DNA of 64,000 nucleotides from Rutidosis leptorrhynchoides (taxonomy: Eukaryota > Streptophyta > Magnoliopsida > Asterales > Asteraceae): assembly GCF_046630445.1 (NCBI RefSeq), contig NC_092341.1:32378001-32442000 (forward strand). Reading direction: 5' to 3'. The notes under the pieces were generated by a model. The model was not told the origin of the DNA, made no database searches, and was given only the letters and a program-made list of their open reading frames with translations. This document shows, piece after piece, positions 25,131 to 38,520 of this stretch. A program made the position numbers and the translations under genes. How positions within the stretch are numbered: position 1 is the stretch's first letter; every line of letters starts with the position of its first letter.

Positions 25131-25964
25131 ATGGCACCGACTACTCGACACACCGTGAATATGAATGAAGAGGAATTCCGTACTTTTCTAGCTTCAAACA
25201 TAGCCGCAGTACAGGCTGCGCTACATACCAACAATAACCTTGGATCTAGCAGTACAGGAAATCGTGTAGGATGCACCTACAAAGAATTCACTGCCTGCAA
25301 ACCTTTGGAATTTGATGGAACCGAAGGACCGATCGGATTGAAACGGTGGACCGAGAAGGTCGAATCGGTGTTTGCCATAAGTAAGTGTACTGAAGAGGAC
25401 AAAGTAAAGTACGCTACGCATACCTTCACAGGTTCTGCGTTAACATGGTGGAATAGCTATCTAGAGCAAGTGGGACAAGACGATGCGTACGCACTACCGT
25501 GGTCAGCATTCAAGCACTTGATGAACGAGAAGTACCGTCCCAGAACCGAGGTCAATAAGCTCAAGACAGAACTTAGAGGGTTACGAACCCAAGGATTTGA
25601 TATTACCACGTACGAAAGACGATTCACAGAATTGTGCCTATTGTGTCCGGGAGCATTCGAAGATGAGGAAGAGAAGATCGACGCGTTTGTGAAAGGATTA
25701 CCGGAAAGAATCCAAGAAGATATAAGTTCACACGAGCCCGCCTCCATACAACAGGCATGTAGAATGGCTCACAAACTCGTGAACCAAATTGAAGAAAGAA
25801 TTAAAGAACAGACTGCTGAAGAGGCCAATGTGAAGCAAGTCAAAAGAAAGTGGGAGGAAAACGGTGAAAAGAATCACCAATACAACAACAACAGCAATTA
25901 CAACAATAATCGCAACAATTATCCCAACAATCGCAACATCAATCGCAACTACAACAAACGGCCC

Positions 25965-25996
<32 letters not shown>

Positions 25997-28094
25997 CTAC
26001 AACAATCATCCCAACAACAATAATAACCGCAACAACAACAACAATCAGAAGCAGCTATGCCAAAGGTGTGAAAAGAATCACTCGGGGTTCTGCACCAAAT
26101 TTTGCAACAAGTGTAAAAGAAATGGTCATAGCGCGGTGAAGTGTGAGGTCTACGGACCAGGGGTTAATAGAACGAAAGGAACAAATGGTGTCGGAACGAG
26201 TAATGGCGGAGCAAGTAGTGTCGGAGCAAGTTATGCCAATGTAGTTTGTTATAAATGTGGAAAACCGGGCCACATTATTAGAAATTGCCCGAACCAGGAG
26301 AACACGAATGGACAAGGCCGTGGAAGAGTTTTCAATATTAATGCGGCAGAGGCACAGGAAGACCCAGAGCTTGTTACGGGTACATTTCTTATTGACAATA
26401 AATCTGCTTACGTTTTATTTGATTCGGGTGCGGATAGAAGCTATATGAGTAGAGATTTTTGTGCTAAATTAAGTTGTCCATTGACGCCTTTGGATAGTAA
26501 ATTTTTACTCGAATTAGCAAATGGTAAATTAATTTCAGCAGATAATATATGTCTGAATCGAGAAATTAAACTGGTTAGCGAAACATTTAAGATTGATTTG
26601 ATACCAGTAGAGTTAGGGAGTTTTGATGTGATAATCGGTATGGACTGGTTGAAAGAAGTGAAAGCGGAGATCGTTTGTTACAAAAATGCAATTCGCATTA
26701 TACGAGAAAAAGGAAAACCCTTAATGGTGTACGGAGAAAAGGGCCACACGAAGCTACATCTTATTAGTAATTTGAAGGCACAAAAACTAATAAGAAAAGG
26801 TTGCTATGCTGTTCTAGCACACGTCGAGAAAGTACAAACTGAAGAAAAGAGCATCAATGATGTTCCCGTCGCAAAAGAATTTCCTGATGTATTTCTGAAA
26901 GAATTACCGGGATTACCCCCACATCGATCCGTTGAATTTCAAATAGATCTTGTACCAGGAGCTGCACCAATAGCTCGTGCCCCTTACAGACTCGCACCCA
27001 GCGAGATGAAAGAACTACAAAGCCAATTACAAGAACTTTTAGAGCGTGGTTTCATTCGACCAAGCACATCACCGTGGGGAGCTCCTGTTTCGTTTGTCAA
27101 GAAGAAAGATGGTACATTCAGGTTGTGTATCGACTACCGAGAGTTGAACAAACTTACCATCAAGAACCGCTACCCACTACCGAGAATCGATGACTTATTT
27201 GATCAACTACAAGGCTCGTCTGTTTATTCAAAGATTGACTTACGTTCCGGGTATCATCAAATGCGGGTGAAAGAAGATGATATTCCAAAGACTGCTTTCA
27301 GAACACGTTACGGTCATTACGAGTTTATGGTCATGCCATTTGGTTTAACTAATGCACCAGCTGTGTTCATGGACCTTATGAACCGAGTGTGTGGACCATA
27401 CCTTGACAAGTTTGTCATTGTTTTCATTGATGACATACTTATTTACTCAAAGAATGACCAAGAACACGGTGAACATTTGAGAAAGGTGTTAGAAGTATTG
27501 AGGAAGGAAGAATTGTACGCTAAGTTTTCAAAGTGTGCATTTTGGTTAGAAGAAGTTCAATTCCTCGGTCACATAGTGAACAAAGAAGGTATTAAGGTGG
27601 ATCCGGCAAAGATAGAAACTGTTGAAAAGTGGGAAACCCCGAAAACTCCGAAACACATACGCCAGTTTTTAGGACTAGCTGGTTACTACAGAAGGTTCAT
27701 CCAAGACTTTTCCAGAATAGCAAAACCCTTGACTGCATTAACGCATAAAGGGAAGAAATTTGAATGGAATGATGAACAAGAGAAAGCGTTTCAGTTATTG
27801 AAGAAAAAGCTAACTACGGCACCTATATTGTCATTGCCTGAAGGGAATGATGATTTTGTGATTTATTGTGATGCATCAAAGCAAGGTCTCGGTTGTGTAT
27901 TAATGCAACGAACGAAGGTGATTGCTTATGCGTCTAGACAATTGAAGATTCACGAACAAAATTATACGACGCATGATTTGGAATTAGGCGCGGTTGTTTT
28001 TGCATTAAAGACTTGGAGGCACTACTTATATGAGGTCAAAAGTATTATATATACCGACCACAAAAGTCTTCAACACATATTTAATCAGAAATAA
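25131..28094 (+). CDS. G3 gag-protease-RT-RNase H polyprotein
   Basis: 987 codons from [10 protein letters not shown] at 25131 (an in-frame ATG at 25095 exists, but 25131 matches the usual Gag start in this lineage). Gag core with [12 protein letters not shown] near residues 105-116. An Asn-rich segment from AAC repeats lies near residues 245-305. A Cys-rich knuckle pair follows ([12 protein letters not shown] and [14 protein letters not shown]), then the CCHC knuckle [14 protein letters not shown] near 373. Protease FDSGADRSY is near 431, RT active site [10 protein letters not shown] near 765, and RNase [14 protein letters not shown] near 911. The frame ends at TAA 28092-28094, and integrase continues in the same frame. 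No other lesion was found. The enzyme set makes and copies virus-like particles in the cytoplasm; Tekay-like chromovirus by sequence look. Confidence 0.92.
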
Positions 28095-28100
28095 CTGAAT

Positions 28101-29708
28101 ATGAGGCAGCGTAGGTGGATTGAATTATTGAATGATTACGACTTTGAGATTCGTTACCACCCGGGGAAGTCAAATGTGGTAGCCGATGCCTTGAGCAGGA
28201 AGGACAGAGAACCCATTCGAGTAAAATCTATGAATATAATGATTCATAATAACATTACTACTCAAATAAAGGAGGCGCAACAAGGAGTTTTAAAAGAGGG
28301 AAATTTAAAGGATGAAATACCCAAAGGATCGGAGAAGCATCTTAATATTCGGGAAGACGGAACCCGGTATAGGGCTGAAAGGATTTGGGTACCAAAATTT
28401 GGAGATATGAGAGAAATGGTACTTAGAGAAGCTCGTAAAACCAGATACTCAATACATCCTGGAACGGGGAAGATGTACAAGGATCTCAAGAAACATTTTT
28501 GGTGGCCGGGTATGAAAGTCGATGTTGCTAAATACGTAGGAGAATGTTTGACGTGTTCTAAGGTCAAAGCTGAGCATCAGAAACCATCAGGTCTACTTCA
28601 ACAACCCGAAATCCCGGAATGGAAATGGGAAAACATTACCATGGATTTCATCACTAAATTGCCAAGGACTGCAAGTGGTTTTGATACTATTTGGGTAATA
28701 GTTGACCGTCTCACCAAATCAGCACACTTCTTACCAATAAGAGAAGATGACAAGATGGAGAAGTTAGCACGACTATATTTGAAGGAAGTCATCTCCAGAC
28801 ATGGAATACCAATCTCTATTATCTCTGATAGGGATGGCAGATTTATTTCAAGATTCTGGCAGACATTACAGCAAGCATTAGGAACTCGTCTAGACATGAG
28901 TACTGCCTATCATCCACAAACTGATGGGCAGAGCGAAAGGACGATACAAACGCTTGAAGACATGCTACGAGCATGTGTTATTGATTTCGGAAACAGTTGG
29001 GATCGACATCTACCGTTAGCAGAATTTTCCTACAACAACAGCTACCATTCAAGCATTGAGATGGCGCCGTTTGAAGCACTTTATGGTAGAAAGTGCAGGT
29101 CTCCGATTTGTTGGAGTGAAGTGGGGGATAGACAGATTACGGGTCCGGAGATTATACAAGAAACTACCGAGAAGGTCATCCAAATTCAACAACGGTTGAA
29201 AACCGCCCAAAGTCGACAAAAGAGCTACGCTGACATTAAAAGAAAAGATATAGAATTTGAAATTGGAGAGATGGTCATGCTTAAAGTTGCACCTTGGAAA
29301 GGCGTTGTTCGATTTGGTAAACGAGGGAAATTAAATCCAAGGTATATTGGACCATTCAAGATTATTGATCGTGTCGGACCAGTAGCTTACCGACTAGAGT
29401 TACCTCAACAACTCGCAGCTGTACATAACACTTTCCACGTCTCGAATTTAAAGAAATGTTTTGCTAAAGAAGATCTCACTATTCCGTTAGATGAAATCCA
29501 AATCAACGAAAAACTTCAATTCATCGAAGAACCCGTCAAAATAATGGATCGTGAGGTTAAAAGACTTAAGCAAAACAAGATACCAATTGTTAAGGTTCGA
29601 TGGAATGCTCGTAGAGGACCCGAGTTCACCTGGGAGCGTGAAGATCAGATGAAGAAGAAATACCCGCATCTATTTCCAGAAGATTCGTCAACACCTACAA
29701 CAGCTTAA
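28101..29708 (+). CDS. G3 integrase with chromodomain-like tail
   Basis: Same frame as 25131-28094, separated by TAA CTG AAT, with an ATG at 28101. It begins with the last part of RNase H ([17 protein letters not shown]). It then has an H2C2 zinc-binding region ([20 protein letters not shown], then CLTCSK), the DDE core ([34 protein letters not shown]), the GPF block ([11 protein letters not shown]) and a chromodomain-like end ([27 protein letters not shown]). It inserts the element cDNA, and in chromoviruses the tail is thought to steer insertion toward chromatin marks. Expression as drawn requires readthrough, reinitiation or supply in trans. Confidence 0.9.
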   Translation: MRQRRWIELLNDYDFEIRYHPGKSNVVADALSRKDREPIRVKSMNIMIHNNITTQIKEAQQGVLKEGNLKDEIPKGSEKHLNIREDGTRYRAERIWVPKFGDMREMVLREARKTRYSIHPGTGKMYKDLKKHFWWPGMKVDVAKYVGECLTCSKVKAEHQKPSGLLQQPEIPEWKWENITMDFITKLPRTASGFDTIWVIVDRLTKSAHFLPIREDDKMEKLARLYLKEVISRHGIPISIISDRDGRFISRFWQTLQQALGTRLDMSTAYHPQTDGQSERTIQTLEDMLRACVIDFGNSWDRHLPLAEFSYNNSYHSSIEMAPFEALYGRKCRSPICWSEVGDRQITGPEIIQETTEKVIQIQQRLKTAQSRQKSYADIKRKDIEFEIGEMVMLKVAPWKGVVRFGKRGKLNPRYIGPFKIIDRVGPVAYRLELPQQLAAVHNTFHVSNLKKCFAKEDLTIPLDEIQINEKLQFIEEPVKIMDREVKRLKQNKIPIVKVRWNARRGPEFTWEREDQMKKKYPHLFPEDSSTPTTA

Positions 29709-29743
29709 AATTTCGGGACGAAATTTATTTAACGGGTAGGTAC

Positions 29744-32700
29744 TGTAGTGACCCGAACTTTTCCATGTTTATATATATTAATTGAGATTGATATTTACAT
29801 GATTAAATGTTTCCAACATGTTAAGCAATCAAACTTGTTAAGACTTGATTAATTGAAATATGTTTCATATAGACAATTGACCACCCAAGTTGACCGGTGA
29901 TTCACGAACGTTAAAACTTGTAAAAACTATATGATGACATATATATGGATATATATATAGTTAACATGATACTATGATAAGTAAACATATCATTAAGTAT
30001 ATTAACAATGAACTACATATGTAAAAACAAGACTACTAACTTAATGATTTTTAAACGAGACATATATGTAACGATTATCGTTGTAAAGACTATTAATGTA
30101 TATATATCATATTAAGAAATATTCATACATGATAATATCATGATAATATAATAATTTAAAATCTCATTTGATATTATAAACATTGGGTTAACAATATTTA
30201 ACAAGATCGTTAACCTAAAGGTTTCAAAACAACACTTACATGTAACGACTAACGATGACTTAACGACTCAGTTAAAATGTATATACATGTAGTGTTTTAA
30301 TATGTATTTATATACTTTTGAAAGACTTCAATACACTTATCAAAATACTTCTACTTAACAAAAATGCTTACAATTACATCCTCGTTCAGTTTCATCAACA
30401 ATTCTACTCGTATGCACCCGTATTCGTACTCGTACAATACACAGCTTTTAGATGTATGTACTATTAGTATATACACTCCAATGATCAGCTCTTAGCAGCC
30501 CATGTGAGTCACCTAACACATGTGGGAACCATCATTTGGCAACTAGCATGAAATATCTCATAAAATTACAAAAATATGAGTAATCATTCATGACTTATTT
30601 ACATGAAAACAAAATTACATATCCTTTATATCTAATCCATACACCAACGACCAAAAACACCTACAAACACTTTCATTCTTCAATTTTCTTCATCTAATTG
30701 ATCTCTCTCAAGTTCTATCTTCAAGTTCTAAGTGTTCTTCATAAATTCCAAAAGTTCTAGTTTCATAAAATCAAGAATACTTTCAAGTTTGCTAGCTCAC
30801 TTCCAATCTTGTAAGGTGATCATCCAACCTCAAGAAATCTTTGTTTCTTACAGTAGGTTATCATTCTAATACAAGGTAATAATCATATTCAAACTTTGGT
30901 TCAATTTCTATAACTATAACAATCTTATTTCAAGTGATGATCTTACTTGAACTTGTTTTCGTGTCATGATTCTGCTTCAAGAACTTCGAGCCATCCAAGG
31001 ATCCATTGAAGCTAGATCTATTTTTCTCTTTTCCAGTAGGTTTATCCAAGGAACTTAAGGTAGTAATGATGTTCATAACATCATTCAATTCATACATATA
31101 AAGCTATCTTATTCGAAGGTTTAAACTTGTAATCACTAGACCATAGTTTAGTTAATTCTAAACTTGTTCGCAAACAAAAGTTAATCCTTCTAACTTGACT
31201 TTTAAAATCAACTAAACACATGTTATATATCTATATGATATGCTAACTTAATGATTTAAAACCTGGAAACACGAAAAACACCGTAAAACCGGATTTACGC
31301 CGTCGTAGTAACACCGCGGGCTGTTTTGGGTTAGTTAATTAAAAACTATGATAAACTTTGATTTTAAAGTTGTTATTCTGAGAAAATGATTTTTATTATG
31401 AACATGAAACTATATCCAAAAATTATGATTAAACTCAAAGTGGAAGTATGTTTTCTAAAATGGTCATCTAGACGTCGTTCTTTCGACTGAAATGACTACC
31501 TTTACAAAAACGACTTGTAACTTATTTTTCCGACTATAAACCTATACTTTTCTGTTTAGATTCATAAAATAGAGTTCAATATGAAACCATAGCAATTTGA
31601 TTCACTCAAAACGGATTTAAAATGAAGAAGTTATGGGTAAAACAAGATTGGATAATTTTTCTCATTTTAGCTACGTGAAAATTGGTAACAAATCTATTCC
31701 AACCATAAATTAATCAACTTGTATTGTATATTATGTAATCTTGAGATACCATAGACACGTATACAATGTTTCGACCTATCATGTCGACACATCTATATAT
31801 ATTTCGGAACAACCATAGACACTCTATATGTGAATGTTGGAGTTAGCTATACAGGGTTGAGGTTGATTCCAAAATATATATAGTTTGAGTTGTGATCAAT
31901 ACTGAGATACGTATACACTGGGTCGTGGATTGATTCAAGATAATATTTATCGATTTATTTCTGTACATCTAACTGTGGACAACTAGTTGTAGGTTACTAA
32001 CGAGGACAGCTGACTTAATAAACTTAAAACATCAAAATATATTAAAAGTGTTGTAAATATATTTTGAACATACTTTGATATATATGTATATATTGTTATA
32101 GGTTCGTGAATCAACCAGTGGCCAAGTCTTACTTCCCGACGAAGTAAAAATCTGTGAAAGTGAGTTATAGTCCCACTTTTAAAATCTAATATTTTTGGGA
32201 TGAGAATACATGCAGGTTTTATAAATGATTTACAAAATAGACACAAGTACGTGAAACTACATTCTATGGTTGAATTATCGAAATCGAATATGCCCCTTTT
32301 TATTAAGTCTGGTAATCTAAGAATTAGGGAACAGACACCCTAATTGACGCGAATCCTAAAGATAGATCTATTGGGCCTAACAAACCCCATCCAAAGTACC
32401 GGATGCTTTAGTACTTCGAAATTTATATCATATCCGAAGGGTGTCCCGGAATGATGGGGATATTCTTATATATGCATCTTGTTATTGTCGGTTACCAGGT
32501 GTTCACCATATGAATGATTTTTATCTCTATGTATGGGATGTGTATTGAAATATGAAATCTTGTGGTCTATTGTTACGATTTGATATATATAGGTTAAACC
32601 TATAACTCACCAACATTTTTGTTGACGTTTAAAGCATGTTTATTCTCAGGTGAATATTAAGAGCTTCCGCTGTTGCATACTAAAATAAGGACAAGATTTG

Positions 32701-32993
32701 GAGTCCATGTTTGTATGATATTGTGTAAAAACTGCATTCAAGAAACTGATTTCGATGTAACATATTTGTATTGTAAACCATTATGTAATGGTCGTGTGTA
32801 AACAGGATATTTTAGATTATCATTATTTGATAATCTACGTAAAGCTTTTTAAACCTTTATTTATGAAATAAAGGTTATGGTTTATTTTAAAAATGAATGC
32901 AGTCTTTGAAAAACGTCTCATATAGAGGTCAAAACCTCGCAACGAAATCAATTAATATGGAACGTTTTTAATCAATAAGAACGGGACATTTCA
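29744..32993 (+). repeat. G3 3' LTR with preceding purine tract
   Basis: 3,250 bp, same length as the 5' LTR. The stretch before it, AACGGGTAGGTAC (29731-29743), is the likely polypurine primer site. The motif TTCGGGACGAAATTT just upstream is shared with the corresponding place in G2, so it is a lineage signature. Confidence 0.95.
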
Positions 32994-34843
32994 AAATGGA
33001 CTCGGGTGTGTTCTAATGCAAAGAGGTAAAGTCATCGCTTATGCCTCCCGACAATTGAAGGAACACGAAACAAGATATCCGACTCATGATCTTGAGTTGG
33101 CGGCGGTTGTGCATGTGTTGAAAATTTGGCGCCATTACTTGTATGGTGTCAAGTGTACTATTTATTCGGATCATAAGAGTTTGAAACATCTCTTTAATCA
33201 ACGAGATTTGAATTATCGTCAACGTAGGTGGATGGATGTGGTGAAAGATTACGATTGTGAAATACTTTATCATCCGGGCAAGGCAAATGTGGTCGCGGAT
33301 GCATTAAGTCAAAAGAGTCATCACCCGGCGTTACGATTGGGATTGTTATGTATGATTATTACTAACGATTTTCTTGAAAAACTCGGCGTGATTCAAATAG
33401 AGGCTTACGTTCACAACAAGCATGCGGAGCGAATTGTGGGACAATCGGAGTTCATTACTATAGGCTCGCGGGGTTTGTTGTCTTTTCAAGGAAGAGTGTG
33501 GGTGCCTAAGATGGGAGATTATCGACAAGTGCTACTTGATGAAGCACATAAGTCAAAGTATTCCATTCATCCGGGCGCAACGAAAATGTATCTTGATTTA
33601 AGGAAAGATTATTGGTGGCCGGGCATGAAACGTGATGTTGTGAAGTATGTTGAGCAATGCGTCATGTGTTTGCAAGTTAAAGTCGAGCACCAAAAGCCGT
33701 ATGGTAAGTTACAACCGTTAGAAATCCCGAAATGGAAATGGGAGCACATTACCATGGATTTCATCACAAAGTTACCTAAAACAGCGAGAACCCAGTTTGA
33801 TTCGATTTGGGTTATAGTTGATCGACTGACGAAGAGTGCTTTGTTTCTTCCCATTAAAGAAGCAATATCGTCAGAGACCTTGGCGAAGTTGTTTATCAAG
33901 GAAGTTATCTCTCGACACGGAGTTCCTATATCTATTATTTCGGATTGAGATACCCATTTTACATCTCGGTTTTGGGAGAAATTTCATGAAGATATGGGTA
34001 CGCAATTAAAATTAAGCACGGCGTATCATCCTCAAATGGACGGTCCGTCCGAACGTACGAATCAAACTTTGGAAGATATGTTACGTGCGTGCATTATTGA
34101 TTTCGGTGGTAGTTGGGATGAGCATTTGCCTTTAGTGGAATTCTCGTACAATAATAGTTATCATATTAGTATCGGGATGCCTCCATATAAGATGCTTTAT
34201 GGGCGTAGATGTCGAACCCCGATTTGTTGGGGGTGAAGTGGGACAAAAGGAAATCGGGAGTACCGATTTGGTTTTAGATACGAATAGCAAGATTGATGTG
34301 ATTCGAGAGCATTTGAAAAAGGCTCAAGATAGGCAAAAGTCGTATGCCGACAAGCGTAGACGAACGATCGAATTTCAAGAAGGTGACATGGTGATGCTTA
34401 AGGTTTCGCCATGGAAAGGTATTATTCGATTCCGGAAACGAGGAAAGTTAGCTCCTCGGTTTATTGGACCATTTAAGGTTTTAGCTCGTGTTGGTGAAGT
34501 TGCGTATCATTTGGAATTACCTGAAGAGCTTGCGGGGATCCATAATACATTTCATGTTTAACATCTCCGTAAGTGTCTTGCGGATGATTCATCTTGGGTG
34601 CCATTAGACGAGATCGAGCTAAACAATAAGTTAGAATATATTGAGGAACCGATTGCCATACTTGATGAGAAGGTCAAAAGGTTGAGACATAAAGAGGTTA
34701 GGTCTTTTAAAGTTCAATGGTGTAGTAGTAAGGGTTCCGAGTTTACTTGGGAGCCCGAAGAGTTTGTGTTGGTTTATCTTCCTTCTTGTCATGCGGCTTG
34801 GATCGCGAGGACGCGCTCCGATTCAAGTGGGGGAGAGTTGTAA
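32994..34843 (+). pseudogene. G1 gag-pol, 3' half (RNase H, integrase, chromodomain-like tail)
   Basis: Resumes directly after the G3 target duplication with [12 protein letters not shown] (RNase H), continuing to the H2C2 region ([19 protein letters not shown]), the DDE core ([24 protein letters not shown]), RFIGPFKVLAR and a chromodomain-like end (FKVQWCSSKGSEFTWEP). It has no stop at the RNase H/integrase boundary, unlike G2 and G3. Lesions: TGA at 33946-33948, frameshift near 34230, TAA at 34559-34561. The final stop TAA at 34841-34843 lies inside the first bases of the 3' LTR, so the purine tract AAGTGGGGGAGAGT (34825-34838) is also coding. Confidence 0.92.
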
Positions 34844-34933
34844 CATCCCGTTTTCCCGTACGTATCGAAAGGTACTTACTTAATCATTTGTACGTTTATA
34901 ACTCGTTAGCTTATGCGTAAATGTATGAATATA

Positions 34934-35024
<91 letters not shown>

Positions 35025-37066
35025 ACTTGATAATGTGTGCATGTATAAGTTTAATCATGGGTTTGGTTAGCATTAAGTCTTGTGAGACTATTGTTGAAGG
35101 CTAGGTGAATATAGGAAGCGGGTTTGGAATGTACAAATTAAATAAAATCGAAAATTGTTTAAGTTGGTCGAGCTGTTCAGATACAGCCTTAGGCCGCGCC
35201 GCGACAATTGGGTCCGCGCCGCGGCATATCAAGCAAATTTGGATCAGAAGTTGGGTTAAAAGGGGTCGTTTTTCCTTCGATAAGTCGCGCCGCGACAAAA
35301 GGGCCTCGTCGCGGCATTTCTGCTGTTCTGATTCTAATTTCTACTCAATTTAAAAGGGTTTTAGGGGTAATTTGGTCTTTTTGCTTGTAGATCAGATTGG
35401 AGCATTAAATCACAGCCACTTGTTCATTTATTTCATTTCCTTTTTCTATTTTCTTTCATTTTCTCTCCCAAAACTTGAAACCCATTTGAATTAAAAGTGA
35501 GATTTAAGAGTGAAGGATTGAGGGTTGATCTTTGGAGCAAGAATTAAAGTTGTTCCTTGTGTCTCTAGCTACGCGTTGGTAGTCTCGGTAAGTTCTAACC
35601 TTATGATTTAAGTTTTAATTAGTTAATGGCTAGGGTTTTGGTTACTAGAGATTTGTATGACCCATTTGAGGGTAAAATGGGTGAGTTTGGGTTATGTTGT
35701 TGTAATGAAACCCTAATAGCCACAATCTAGGGTTTTAGCCTTGTGATTTGAGGTTGTAAGTGTCAATTGTTGTTGTTAGTCACTAATGCACTTTAAGATT
35801 TATGAAAGAAGTGTTAATGGGTAAGTTTGACTTGATTGTGAGTCTAAGTATTATAAAATGGGTCAAAATGTACTAGTTGACTAATTAGATGAAATGGGTA
35901 TGGATTACCCTAAGTTTTGTGTTAATTGAAGTTAATAGACTTTAATTCACTAGTCTTAGTGATTAAAGTCGAGTCTTGGCCATTTATGGGCGGTTGTGAG
36001 TAGTTGAGTCATTTAATGCAAATTGGGTCATTAAATGCTCAAGTGGGAGTATTGTGGTTAATCCCACTAGTTGCGAAATTGAATGTGCACTTAATGATTT
36101 AGGTACATTGCGTTGAAGCTCGGAAGTGCTAAATCATCATCCTTGTGACAAGGTGAGTGGAATAATTATGCGTTCATGTATATGGCGTGTTTATTTGTGA
36201 ATGTTATGGTATGAACCACGTGCCGGTAGTGCCATAACATGTGTGAGATGGGATGTGAACCACGAGCCGGTAGCATCGAGTGTGAACCACGAGCCGGTAG
36301 CACTATAAACTAAGATGTAAACCACGAGCCGGTAGCATCGAGTGTGAACCACGAGCCGGTAGCACCATAAACTAAGATGTGAACCACGAGCCGATAGCAT
36401 CGAGTGTGAACCACGAGCCGGTAGCACTATAAACGAGTATGACTCAAAAGCGTATGGTGTGAACCACGAGCCGGTAGCACCATAGCGTTATTGGTTAACC
36501 ATATTTGAATTGTTGCTTTGTTTAGCATATTATATATATGTTGATTTGAGTATATGCTAATGAAGTGGTGTGATAATGTACGACTTGCTAGTGTTACGGG
36601 TATGTTGACATGCTATTTGAGTCACAAGTTCGTATGAGGTATTTGGTATTGTGATTGCAAATGGATAGGTTATATATATGTATGTATAATCATTGCACTC
36701 ACTAAGCATTGCTTACCCTCTCGTTGTTTACCATTTTATAGGTTCCGGCTTGGACAAGGGTAAGGGCATACGGTTGGATTAGTTGTCTCCCGTTGACAGG
36801 GCGTGCTTTTGGGATAGCTTTTGAAGTTGGCCTGACGTTTTGGGTAGTTTAGCCCCAAACCATGATCGAGTGTCGTTTGGATTATAAACTATCATTGTAG
36901 GGGGTCAAACTTGTATTAAACTTAATTAATGGCCTTCGTGCCTTTTGTAAACATTTAAATTGTTGTACGTTTAAATGGAACTTGTGGAATGGTTTGCATA
37001 TTTAATTGGCGAGTAAATATTAAAAAAAAAAAAATTATCGTATGGAATACGGGTTGGGTTGTTTCA
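34839..37066 (+). repeat. G1 3' LTR
   Basis: 2,228 bp, the partner of 5211-7456 with about 27 substitutions and small indels. It contains a (GT)n(TA)n tract at about 34934-35016 and the same minisatellite at about 36248-36484. Confidence 0.93.
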
Positions 37067-38373
37067 GTTATAAAACTCAATCAATTCCATTATATATGAT
37101 ACCAATTGACTTTATCTTATCAATTTTCAATCTCTTCCACCCTTGAACATCCATTTTCTTCTCTTGTTTCTTGATTCCTGTCCGAGACTCAATACCATCC
37201 TCCACCCATTTTAACTTTCACAAACCATCATTTAATCGACACCTGCTGCTGATAATGTACTGCTACAGCTGCTTGTTTTCTGTTTATATTCGAACCAAGC
37301 GAGAACCTCAACCCTCATCATGAACTACTGCAGCTACATCTACTCGGTTACCACTGCACTTCTCCTGTTACAACTTTTCAAAGGCTTGCACCACCCTACC
37401 ACCTCACCACAATCACAGCTACTTCTATTGCCATAAATCACCCTCATCCGCCATTTTTAAGAACTCAAACATCACCACTTGTTCTTACTTCGTTTCTGTC
37501 GTCTGCAAGCTGGGTAATTTTTTTTTCCTTCCATACGTTTACAATGAAATACATATAATGATAAGGTGAAAGCATATTTAAGGCAAAGTGAATGCTTTAT
37601 TCTCTTGTGGCCGACAAACCCACCTCACCCATTCGATTTTATGTTAAAAGGATATGGTACTGTGTATTATTTAAATGACTAAGGTGGGACGCTTCAAAAG
37701 TATGGCCAACATGTATTAGGTAGCAAACCCCACTTGATTAGTATAGGAATATGAAAACGTTTGTGCAAAGTGATTTTATTGGAACCTTTAATTATTTTTG
37801 AGGTTAATAACAATAGGCAACGATAATGGAGAATTGAGGACAACCTGATACCTTTTCTTTTGCTCCGTAATTACTGATTTCTTGGGTGGAAATTGTCGAC
37901 ACTTTCAATTGTGGTTATGTATTGTGATCGATAAAGAAGTTAAGCGAAGGAGGAGAAAAAGAGTAACCCTACAGCTCTTATTTTCGGTTACGCTGGTCCC
38001 ATAATTTGTTCCTCTAAAACCGACCCACTTTCTAATAATTTTGGTGCGTTGGGCTGCTGCATATTGGCCCGATTATTATTGGACTACTCTGTTGATCTGT
38101 TTCTTTAATAAACTATCTATTTTGGATTTTTAATTTGGGTTGTCGGGCCAAGGACGTTTTATGTTTTCTGGTGGGCCGAGGATATGATATGATCATGTTA
38201 AAAAAAGGGTACCGTATGGTTATTTTGATGATGAACGGGATCATAAGTGATGATGATTAATATGATGATGAAGAGGTGAATGATATGATGTAAAGATGAT
38301 GATGATTAGGAAACAGATATATACGGGTTATATGGTTTTAGGTTGTGATTAAAATAGAATTAATCAAGCAGAT

Positions 38374-38443
38374 TGATTGTTAGAGGTGTTGTCAAGGTAC
38401 GAGAGGTCTCGAGTTCGAACCCGGGCTCGGGCATTATTTTTTT
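38374..38443 (+). other. tRNA-like stretch with pol III B-box, in L1
   Basis: GAGTTCGAACCCGGGCTC at 38411-38428 matches the internal B-box/T-arm consensus GTTCRANNC, followed by a T-run. The 5' half (TGTTAGAGGTGTTGTCAAGG) only loosely resembles a D-arm region. No clean cloverleaf can be drawn, so this is a degenerate tRNA-derived (SINE-head-like) sequence rather than a tRNA gene. Confidence 0.4.
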
Positions 38444-38520
38444 TAAATGAAAAAGAAGAAGAAGGATACAAAAGTAAAGGTTAAAAACAATTCAAGTTGG
38501 GTGTTATTTCGGAATTGAAA

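Larger units (their letters stand above)
19931..32993 (+). mobile_element. G3: young Ty3/gypsy chromovirus carrying an F-box gene and a second extra ORF
   Basis: 13,063-bp complete element inserted in the RNase H region of G1, with target duplication AAATG at 19926-19930 and 32994-32998. Both LTRs are 3,250 bp and differ at about three positions seen by eye. Order: 5' LTR, PBS, acidic ORF (23390), F-box ORF (24106), gag-protease-RT-RNase H (25131-28094), an in-frame TAA, integrase-chromodomain (28101-29708), purine tract, 3' LTR. All ORFs are on the same strand and otherwise open. It is the youngest element in the nest. Confidence 0.95.

Noticed and set aside
25728-26139. Poly-valine (minus) and poly-threonine (plus) frames inside G3 gag
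   Set aside because: Shadows of the AAC/CAA repeats that encode the Asn-rich Gag segment.
22170-32246. Identical 87-codon minus frames at 22170-22433 and 31983-32246
   Set aside because: The same position in the two G3 LTRs, antisense, and without motifs.
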